From positions 682,001 through 746,000 of the forward strand of contig NZ_JALBGC010000004.1 in the NCBI RefSeq assembly GCF_022631375.1: DNA of 64,000 bases. The letters are read 5' to 3'. The DNA is from Hymenobacter cyanobacteriorum (lineage in GTDB: Bacteria > Bacteroidota > Bacteroidia > Cytophagales > Hymenobacteraceae). Positions 58,270 through 64,000 of the stretch are shown here, in pieces (position 1 is the stretch's first letter; every line of letters begins with the position of its first letter). The notes beneath the pieces are model-generated. The model was not told the DNA's origin, searched no databases, and saw only the letters and a list, made by a program, of their open reading frames with translations. Both the position numbers and the translations under genes were made by a program.

Positions 58270-60138
58270 TTACATCGTGTATTTACGGCCCTTGTTCTGC
58301 TGCTGCAAATAGGTCATCAGCGGCTGAAAGTAGGCGACCATGGCGCGGGCCGAGAGGTCTTCGCCGGTTTTCTCTTTCAGCACCACGCGCCAGTCGCGGC
58401 TGGCCCCGGGGCGCATGATGTCGCGCAGGAAGTCGCCCACTTCCTTGTGGCCGTAGTAGTTGGTGGCGTGCGGGTCCTGGTGCAGGATTTTGCGGGCAAT
58501 GTGGTCGTGCAGCTGGAACAGGATGACGTAGCTCAATGCGTAGTCGTAGTACTGGGCGGGGTCGTCGTTGATGTGGGTTTTGGTGGCCGGGTCAAGGTAG
58601 TTTTCGCCGCGCGTGGTGGGCGGCACCATGCCCTGGTACTGCTTGCACAACGCCCACCATTTGGCATTCAGCTGGTCGGCGGGCAGCTTGTCGGCGTAGA
58701 AGCTGTTTTCCCACTCGCTCATCACACCCGAGGCGAAGGGGATGAACGGCACATAGCTCAACGCTTCCTGGAGGAGCTGCTGGGTCTGGTCGGTTTTGGT
58801 GTTGGCCGGAATCAGGCCCAGGCCGGCTAGGAAGGGTTTCTGCTTAGCGGCCAGGCCCATCATCGAGCCGATGGCCTCGTGGTAGGCGCGGTTGGCGCCC
58901 TGGCGCAGCAGCGGCGGCACCTCGGGGTTCGAATAGCTCTGGTAGTAGAAGATGTGGCCGAGCTCGTGGTGGGCGGTTTCGTACCACTCGGTGTTGGGTT
59001 CCACGCTCATCAGGCTGCGCAGGTCCTGGTTCAGGTCCATGTGCCAGGCCGAGGCGTGGTTGTTCTTCTTATAGGTAGCGCCCTTGGGCAGCGGGTAGAG
59101 GCTGCTTTTTTCCCAGAACGAGGCCGGCAGGGGCGAAAAGCCCAGGCTCTGGTAGAACCGCTCGCCCTGCTTCACCTGCCACTCGGCGCCTTTTTTGGCC
59201 AGCACCGCGTCGAGGTTCAGGCCCTTCACTTCCACCATCGAACCCCAGTCCTGGCCCCAGCGGTTGGGCAGCCAGTGGGCGGGCAGGTAGTCGGGCACCT
59301 GCTGCACGCCGTATTTTTTGGCTAGCTCGTAGCGAGCGTAGGTGTGTAGCTCGCGGTAGAGCGGGCGCAGCTCGGTGTTGATTTTGCGCACCAGCGCCAT
59401 CATTTCGTCGCGCGTCAGGCCATAGTCGCTGGCCTGGTAGGTGAAGTAGTCGGGGTAGCCGAGGGCCTGCACGGTTTGGTTGCGCAGGTCGCGCAGGTTC
59501 AGCAGGCCATCCTTCAGCGTGGGGCCAATGGCCTTGCTGGCCTCCCACACTTGCTGGCGCTTGGCGGGGTTGGTTTCCTTGCGCAGTAATTCATCGAGGT
59601 CGTTGGTCGTGACGGACTTGCCGGCGTACTTGTAGTCGAACCCGTAGAGCTTCTCGGTCTGCGCCGCTTCGGCTTTGATGCGCGCCTTCACCACGTCGGC
59701 CACCGTCTGGGGGTTGTTGGCGGCGTTGTAGAGGGCCGTTTCGAGCTGCTTCACCTGCAGGCCATTCAGCTCGTCGCGGTGCGTAAGCAGGTCGCGCAGC
59801 TGCTGGATGTTGGCCGCGCTGCCCGTGAAGGCGGCCATGCGCTGGTTGGCGCGGGTGGTGGCCCCGGCATTGGCCGTGTCGCCGGGCACGATGTGCGTGT
59901 TTGAACGCCACTCGGCCTCGCTCGAAGCCGTGTACAGCCGCACGTACTGGGCATTGTAGTCGCGCAGGAATTCGTCGGCAATGGCCCCGTAGTCGATGTG
60001 GGCGGGCTGAGCGGGCGGGGGCGGGGGTACATCCGCCGTGGTGGGCTTGGCGGGCGATTTCACCACCGGGGTTTGCGCGGTGGAAGCGCAGGCGGTGAGC
60101 ATGGCGGCGGCCGCCAGCGGGAGCAAGTGCGTTTTCAT
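58270..60138 (-). CDS. M2-family metallopeptidase (ACE-like peptidyl-dipeptidase), lipoprotein
   Basis: 622 residues. The signal peptide ends AAAMLTAC, a lipobox. The zinc site is HHELGH (His391, Glu392, His395) with the third ligand Glu421 in RAYHEAIGSMM, the M2 arrangement known from angiotensin-converting enzyme. RQGANRAYHEAIG and the C-terminal GASRDWRVVLKEKTGEDLSA also fit. The preceding ANQRMAAFTGSAANIQQLRD helical region is normal for the family. It should remove dipeptides from peptide C-termini in the periplasm or at the outer membrane. A near-consensus TTTACTTTG box lies just upstream of the ATG. Confidence 0.94.
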   Translation of the reverse strand: MKTHLLPLAAAAMLTACASTAQTPVVKSPAKPTTADVPPPPPAQPAHIDYGAIADEFLRDYNAQYVRLYTASSEAEWRSNTHIVPGDTANAGATTRANQRMAAFTGSAANIQQLRDLLTHRDELNGLQVKQLETALYNAANNPQTVADVVKARIKAEAAQTEKLYGFDYKYAGKSVTTNDLDELLRKETNPAKRQQVWEASKAIGPTLKDGLLNLRDLRNQTVQALGYPDYFTYQASDYGLTRDEMMALVRKINTELRPLYRELHTYARYELAKKYGVQQVPDYLPAHWLPNRWGQDWGSMVEVKGLNLDAVLAKKGAEWQVKQGERFYQSLGFSPLPASFWEKSSLYPLPKGATYKKNNHASAWHMDLNQDLRSLMSVEPNTEWYETAHHELGHIFYYQSYSNPEVPPLLRQGANRAYHEAIGSMMGLAAKQKPFLAGLGLIPANTKTDQTQQLLQEALSYVPFIPFASGVMSEWENSFYADKLPADQLNAKWWALCKQYQGMVPPTTRGENYLDPATKTHINDDPAQYYDYALSYVILFQLHDHIARKILHQDPHATNYYGHKEVGDFLRDIMRPGASRDWRVVLKEKTGEDLSARAMVAYFQPLMTYLQQQNKGRKYTM

Positions 60139-60153
60139 CCGGCAAAGTAAAGT

Positions 60154-60246
60154 CGCGCGAGGTTACGCAAGGTTAAAAGAGGTTTCGCAAGGTTGCGGTT
60201 GGGCAAACCTTGCGAAACCTCTTTTAACCTTGCGTAACCTCGCGCG
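60154..60246. repeat. 41-bp perfect palindrome overlapping the mtfA-like gene end
   Basis: The arms start CGCGCGAGGTTACGCAAGGT and run 41 bases with no mismatch, around the 11-base centre 60195-60205. Within each arm the unit GCAAGGTT occurs twice. The right arm covers the last codons and the stop of the gene at 60224, and the left arm begins 16 bases upstream of the M2 peptidase start codon. Confidence 0.95.
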
Positions 60247-61168
60247 CCAGGTGGCACTCCTTATACTTGCGCCCGCTGCCGCAGGGGCAGGGCGAGTTGC
60301 GGCCGAATTTGCGGCGGCTGCGCAGGGTTTTCAACCACTGGCGCGGGTCGGTGGGCAGGCCCAGGAAGCGCTTCTTGGGGTTCTGGTGGAAGGCCTGAGT
60401 GAGCAATTCATACAGCTCGGGGTGGTGCTCCTGCAGCTTTTCGGGCTTCTCGAAGAAGTATTCCGTGACCACGGCGAAAAACTCGGCGTCGTTGGTGGCA
60501 GCGTAGGGGTTAATTTCGGACTTGCCCTCGCGAATGGCTGCGATTTCGCGGTGCATCAGCGCCGTCCACGGCTGCAGCAGCTCAGGCGGCATGGCGGCCT
60601 GGGGCACGCCGTCAATCACGCCGTCGGCCTCGTCGAGCAAGTGGGCAAACTCGTGAATGCCCACGTTCTGCCGGTCGGTCGCATCCCGAAAGCCCTGCTC
60701 CAGCGAAGCCTTCGACAGGCGCATGTAGTGTTGGTTCTGGAAGCCCTGCACCGAGCCCAGCAGCGTGCCCTGCAAGGGTTTTACTTCTTTATCGGGCGCG
60801 TCGGGCAGCGTCCAGGCATCGGGCACGATGAGCACTTCGCCCAGATTGGTGTACTGCCAGTCGGGGAAGCCCCAGGTCGGAATCAGGGCCGAGGCGGCCA
60901 CCAGCAGGCGGGTCGTATCGTCCACATCGGTCTGCACGCCCGTAATGCGCGTGCGGGCCAGAAAAACCTGCGTTTGCTGCTCGAAACGGGCTTTTTCGGG
61001 TTCGGCCAAGGCAAGGTAAAAAGCCACGCGCTCGGCCAGAATGGCGCGCCAGGCCGGCGGAAAGGGCTGGGCCAGCGCCGCCGAAGTGCGGCGCGAGTCG
61101 GCAGTGACGTATTGGTAAAACGCGTACAAAATGGCCACCAACACGGCCAGCGACAGGATATAAGGCAT
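60224..61168 (-). CDS. MtfA-like zinc peptidase fused to a C-terminal SEC-C motif
   Basis: 314 residues. One N-terminal helix (MPYILSLAVLVAILYAFYQYV) may anchor it to the membrane. The MtfA domain has FPPAWRAILAERVAFYLAL, the zinc motif HEFAH (His172, Glu173, His176) in NVGIHEFAHLLDEADG, and NDAEFFAVVTEYFFEKPEKL. In E. coli MtfA is a peptidase that titrates the Mlc repressor. After a linker comes a SEC-C motif GRNSPCPCGSGRKYKECHL, the zinc-binding end known from SecA. The final residues AREVTQG are encoded by the palindrome at 60154-60246. This domain combination recurs in Bacteroidetes as I recall. The substrate is unknown. Confidence 0.88.
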   Translation of the reverse strand: MPYILSLAVLVAILYAFYQYVTADSRRTSAALAQPFPPAWRAILAERVAFYLALAEPEKARFEQQTQVFLARTRITGVQTDVDDTTRLLVAASALIPTWGFPDWQYTNLGEVLIVPDAWTLPDAPDKEVKPLQGTLLGSVQGFQNQHYMRLSKASLEQGFRDATDRQNVGIHEFAHLLDEADGVIDGVPQAAMPPELLQPWTALMHREIAAIREGKSEINPYAATNDAEFFAVVTEYFFEKPEKLQEHHPELYELLTQAFHQNPKKRFLGLPTDPRQWLKTLRSRRKFGRNSPCPCGSGRKYKECHLAREVTQG

Positions 61169-61204
61169 GGCCCGGTAGTACGGCCCGGGGCCGGCGGGGT
61201 TGGG

Positions 61205-62494
61205 CTATTGCCGGGCCGCATCCGGGTTGCGACCCAGGCGGTAGCTCAGGCCTACGCGGGCCGCGTAGTTGCTGCCGAAGAAATTGCCGCTGAAATCGAC
61301 GCGCTGCGAATCATGGTACAGCTGCGCATCGATGCTGGCGGTGAAGCGCTGCGCCCGCCAGCCCAGGGCCACGTTGGGCAGCAACGTCGGGGAGGCATAA
61401 AAGTCGTTCTGGGCCGGCAGCACGTAGGCATTGGCGCCGCTGGTCTGGCGGATGCTGAGCACGTTGTTCAGCTCGTAGCCAAACCCGAGCAGCAGCTGCT
61501 GCTCGTGCCGCAGCGGAAAAAAATAGCGGATGCCCAACCGGGCCGTGCCCAGCAGGCCGCGGTAGCCATATTCGTCGAGCACGCTACCTGTGTTGGTGAA
61601 GCTATACGTGCGGCCCTGCCCCTGAAACGGGCTGAAGCTAAGCTCGCCATACACCGCGAAGGTGCGGCTGGGCTGCAGAAGCTCAGCGTACAACCCCGCG
61701 TAAGGGTGCATCTGGCAGTCGCTGCAGTCGCTCTGGCTCAGGCCGTAGTAGCCCAGGAGCTCGGTGCGGTTGTAGCGCCCGCCTGCCAGCAGCCCGCCCT
61801 GAAACGCCAGCCGCCGCCGGGGCCGGGCCTGCGCCAGCCAGCTGCGGCCGGGTAGGGTGCTGCCCGCACATGCCTTATCGTAAGCCTGCACCACGGCCGC
61901 CATGCCGGGAGCCGTGAAAGGGGCGGTTGCGGCCGCAGTGGCCGCTGCCGGGCAGTCGCCGAAATACAGGCTCAGCTGGGCCGCGTAGTTGTTGCCATCT
62001 GCGACCACCCAGGTGCCCTGAGGTGTTTCGCGCAGGTATTTTCGCTCGCTGAGCTCCAGGTAGGGCTGGCCGGTGCGCTGAATGAGGAAGTGCGTGACGC
62101 CGCTGCGCACCACCCGCAGCAGTTCGGCCGGGCCTTCAAGCAGCACTTCGGCCAGCAGCGAGTCGGTGCGCATATCGGTCGAGTAGCCGCGCGGCAGCCG
62201 GTCAAGCTGCGTTTCGGCGGCGTGATTAATCGGCAGGGCCGCGTAGCGGAAGTAGCGCCCGCCCGTGAAGCTCACCGTGCGCAGCTGCCGCGGCTCCAGC
62301 AGCTGGGCGGCACTGCCGGGCGCGGGCCGGAAGCGGATAAACGTCGGCGGCTCGACCCAAAAACCGTTTTCAATCTCGCCGCGCAGCGTGTCGCCGGTGC
62401 TGCGCACCAGCAGGCCCGGCTCAAAGGTTTGGGCGTGGGCGAGAAAGGAAGCCAGCAGCAGGGCCGGCAGGGCAAAAAGGAGTCGCAGCTTCAT
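61205..62494 (-). CDS. Exported protein, N-terminal unknown domain plus outer-membrane barrel
   Basis: 429 residues with signal peptide MKLRLLFALPALLLASFLAHA. The first half has strands and a conserved-looking segment (GLLVRSTGDTLRGEIENGFW ... RFRPAP). Four cysteines lie between residues about 175 and 270, including SDCSDCQMH. The second half has barrel strands (AVYGELSFSPFQGQG, TARLGIRYFFPLRHEQQLLL, FTASIDAQLYHDSQRVDFSG, NYAARVGLSYRLG). The layout fits the porin-family PorT-like/OMP_b-brl_2 type proteins common in Bacteroidetes, with no named family assigned. It ends 36 bases before the mtfA-like start. Confidence 0.72.
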   Translation of the reverse strand: MKLRLLFALPALLLASFLAHAQTFEPGLLVRSTGDTLRGEIENGFWVEPPTFIRFRPAPGSAAQLLEPRQLRTVSFTGGRYFRYAALPINHAAETQLDRLPRGYSTDMRTDSLLAEVLLEGPAELLRVVRSGVTHFLIQRTGQPYLELSERKYLRETPQGTWVVADGNNYAAQLSLYFGDCPAAATAAATAPFTAPGMAAVVQAYDKACAGSTLPGRSWLAQARPRRRLAFQGGLLAGGRYNRTELLGYYGLSQSDCSDCQMHPYAGLYAELLQPSRTFAVYGELSFSPFQGQGRTYSFTNTGSVLDEYGYRGLLGTARLGIRYFFPLRHEQQLLLGFGYELNNVLSIRQTSGANAYVLPAQNDFYASPTLLPNVALGWRAQRFTASIDAQLYHDSQRVDFSGNFFGSNYAARVGLSYRLGRNPDAARQ

Positions 62495-62527
62495 ATATAA
62501 GCGGGAGAATCGGGTAGAAATTCGCCG

Positions 62528-62854
62528 CTAAAGTAAGGGCAAATGCGCCGCCAGCTTCTCGCGCAGCAGGGCAATGAGCCGCGCATCGCCAAACGGGTAT
62601 TTATCCGGAATGCGCAGCGTAACCACCATTTTGTCGCGTAGCTCGTCGGCGAATTTCTCGCGCAGGCGGTCGGCGTGGCGGCGCTCCATTACGAAGATTA
62701 TTTCGGCCCAGCCCAGGTGGCCAGCCGCCACGCGCACCCGGGCTCCCGGCTCGGTGCCGGCCGAGCGCGCCTCGTAGTGCGGGTGCTCGTCAAACAGTCG
62801 CTCGGCGGTGAGGCTGCGCCACTTGTTCTGGCTGCAGATGAAGAGGAGGCGCAT
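62528..62854 (-). CDS. Small low-molecular-weight protein tyrosine phosphatase-like protein
   Basis: 108 residues, shorter than the usual LMW-PTP of about 150. The P-loop is CSQNKWRS at Cys7-Ser14, fitting C-x5-R-S, followed by TAERLFDEHPHYEARSAGTE, the family's second helix and strand. RIPDKYPFGD near the C-terminus could supply the general acid aspartate. It is the subgroup often annotated as 'low molecular weight protein tyrosine phosphatase family'. It would hydrolyse phosphotyrosine or small phosphomonoesters. The loop departs from the classic C-x-G-N-I-C-R-S. It lies 34 bases from the next gene on the same strand. Confidence 0.85.
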   Translation of the reverse strand: MRLLFICSQNKWRSLTAERLFDEHPHYEARSAGTEPGARVRVAAGHLGWAEIIFVMERRHADRLREKFADELRDKMVVTLRIPDKYPFGDARLIALLREKLAAHLPLL

Positions 62855-62884
62855 GGGCAGAGGTGGGGAAGAGGAGTCGTTATT

Positions 62885-62969
62885 GTCATCCTGAGCGCAG
62901 CGAAGGACCTTATCACGTTCGAACGATTTGTTCTGACGTGATAAGGTCCTTCGCTGCGCTCAGGATGAC
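62885..62969. repeat. Palindromic repeat, GTCATCCTGAGCGCAGCGAA family (copy 5)
   Basis: The left arm GTCATCCTGAGCGCAGCGAA (continuing GGACCTTATCACG) and the right arm are exact reverse complements of 33 bases each, with 19 bases between. It sits 12 bases after the end of the helicase gene, upstream of the phosphatase gene. Confidence 0.92.
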
Positions 62970-62981
62970 AGATGTCCTGAT

Positions 62982-64000
62982 TTACCGAATCAGCGCCACC
63001 TTCACTTTTTTGCCTTTCACCTTGGCACCCTGCATGCGGGCCAATATCTCTTCCGCCTGAGATTCGGGCACGGCCACGAAGCTGTGGTGGTCGAACACTT
63101 CGATGCGGCCCACGGCCTCGCGCTCCATGCCGCCCACGCTCACGAAGGCTCCGGCCAGGTCGCCCCGGCTGATTTTCTCACTCTTGCCTGCCGATACGTG
63201 CAGCGTAACGGTGCTCGGGCGCGGTGCTTTGGGCAGGGCGTTGGGCAGGGCGGCCGGGCGCAGGCCCTTCCAGTCTACCGACTTGGCGGCGGGCCAGTTC
63301 TTGATTTTCTCCTGCTCGTGCGGTGTTACCAGCAGGTGGGCGGTGCCCACGGCGCCGGCGCGGGCCGTGCGGCCGGCCCGGTGCTGGAAGGTGTCGGTGT
63401 CGTGCGGCGGGTCGAACTGCACCACCGTATCGAGCTCGCTCACGTCGAGGCCGCGGGCCGCGACGTCGGTGGCCACCAGCACGGTGGCCGAGCCGTTGCG
63501 CAGCTTCATCATGCTTTTGTCGCGCTCGGGCTGCAGCATTTTGCCGTGCAGCGCCTCGGCGGCCAGGCCCCGGCCGCGCAGGAAGCGGGTGAGTTCCTCC
63601 ACGCGGTCGCGGGTGTTGGCAAACACCAGGGCGCGGCCCGCATCGGGCGCATTCAGCAGCTGGAAGAGGGCGGCGGGCTTCTGGTCGGCGGCCTGCAGCA
63701 CGTGGCCGCGCAGCACCAGGCTTTCGGGCAGCGTGGTGGCGTTCGAGCCGCCCACGTTCATCACCCGGGGTCGGGTGAGGTACTCACGCACCAGGTTCAG
63801 CACCTTGTCGGGCATGGTGGCCGAGAACAGCAGCGTTTGCCGCCGCTGCGGCAGGCGGCTGATGATGGTGGCCATTTCCTCCTGAAAACCCAGCTCCAGC
63901 AGCTTGTCGGCTTCGTCCAGCACCAGCACTTTCAGGCGGTTGGGTACGATGGTGCGGCGCTCCAAGTGGTCGAGCATGCGGCCGGGCGTGGCCACCACAA
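62982..64000 (-). CDS. DEAD-box RNA helicase, DbpA type (5' end outside window)
   Basis: About 339 residues are seen, open at the right edge. Motifs present: Ib TPGRMLDHL, II (VLDEADKLLELGF, the DEAD box), III SATMPDKVL, IV ALVFANTRD, V ATDVAARGLDV and VI HRAGRTARAG. The region after these ends in a DbpA-type RNA-binding domain (SRGDLAGAFVSVGGMEREAV, FDHHSFVAVPESQAEEILAR, then basic KVKGKKVKVAL). DbpA helicases act in 50S subunit assembly. The missing part should contain the Q motif and Walker A. Confidence 0.92.
   Translation of the reverse strand, partial: VVATPGRMLDHLERRTIVPNRLKVLVLDEADKLLELGFQEEMATIISRLPQRRQTLLFSATMPDKVLNLVREYLTRPRVMNVGGSNATTLPESLVLRGHVLQAADQKPAALFQLLNAPDAGRALVFANTRDRVEELTRFLRGRGLAAEALHGKMLQPERDKSMMKLRNGSATVLVATDVAARGLDVSELDTVVQFDPPHDTDTFQHRAGRTARAGAVGTAHLLVTPHEQEKIKNWPAAKSVDWKGLRPAALPNALPKAPRPSTVTLHVSAGKSEKISRGDLAGAFVSVGGMEREAVGRIEVFDHHSFVAVPESQAEEILARMQGAKVKGKKVKVALIR

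Noticed and set aside
14263..62969. Regularly spaced repeats as a CRISPR array
   Set aside because: The palindromes are kilobases apart, belong to different families and lack spacer-repeat periodicity and cas genes.

Overview
The window reads as chromosomal DNA of a high-GC, gliding-type Bacteroidetes of the Cytophagales, most likely Hymenobacter or a close relative. The signs are: secreted proteins with a Bacteroidetes type IX secretion C-terminal domain, a FecI-like sigma / FecR anti-sigma pair, promoter boxes matching the Bacteroidetes TAnnTTTG consensus with few Shine-Dalgarno sequences, an FHS-family sugar permease, and an MSEP-CTERM/VIT membrane protein. No phage, plasmid, complete insertion sequence or CRISPR array is visible. 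This is ordinary chromosome with accessory patches and an unusually dense set of intergenic palindromic repeats.

Layout. 1-2.9 kb: sigma/anti-sigma pair (minus) divergent from a secreted FG-GAP propeller protein. 3-11 kb: a redox island on the minus strand with an orphan molybdopterin oxidoreductase subunit, two aldo/keto reductases plus a decayed third, an NAD(P)-binding oxidoreductase, an NTF2-like protein and two paralogous AraC regulators separated by a G-rich pentamer repeat. 11.8-18.2 kb: housekeeping (tRNA-Glu, gap, lipid kinase, SUI1/YciH factor, DUF1622, kdsB, LysM protein, TIGR02757). 18.3-24.7 kb: an unrecognised minus-strand cluster of exported proteins. 24.9-30.5 kb: two PH-like membrane proteins, mutS2, YiaA/B, CDP-alcohol phosphatidyltransferase. 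30.7-35.3 kb: MSEP-CTERM/VIT-type membrane protein and a CPA2 antiporter. 35.4-43.9 kb: secreted OB-fold/FnIII/phospholipase-D protein and its short paralogue, murB, lipoproteins and a sugar MFS transporter. 44-48.8 kb: RlmL-type rRNA methyltransferase, recQ, DUF2306 membrane protein. 48.8-52.4 kb: four consecutive paralogues of an unrecognised exported, mostly lipoprotein family sharing a C-terminal WENDEWW block. 52.5-64 kb: S24/LexA-like regulator, pirin, an outer-membrane protein, fasciclin lipoprotein, a probably inactive alpha/beta hydrolase, an M2 peptidase, an MtfA-SEC-C fusion, an outer-membrane protein, an LMW phosphatase and a DbpA-type RNA helicase cut by the window end.

The most novel items are the WENDEWW quartet (apparently translationally coupled to DUF2306), the four-gene exported cluster at 18.9-24.2 kb, and the collection of at least eleven long intergenic palindromes in several sequence families, some of which reach coding ends or start codons (one supplies the C-terminus of MtfA-SEC-C, one abuts the SUI1 start codon). 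Functions for recognised families come from protein family knowledge. Functions for unrecognised genes are left open.
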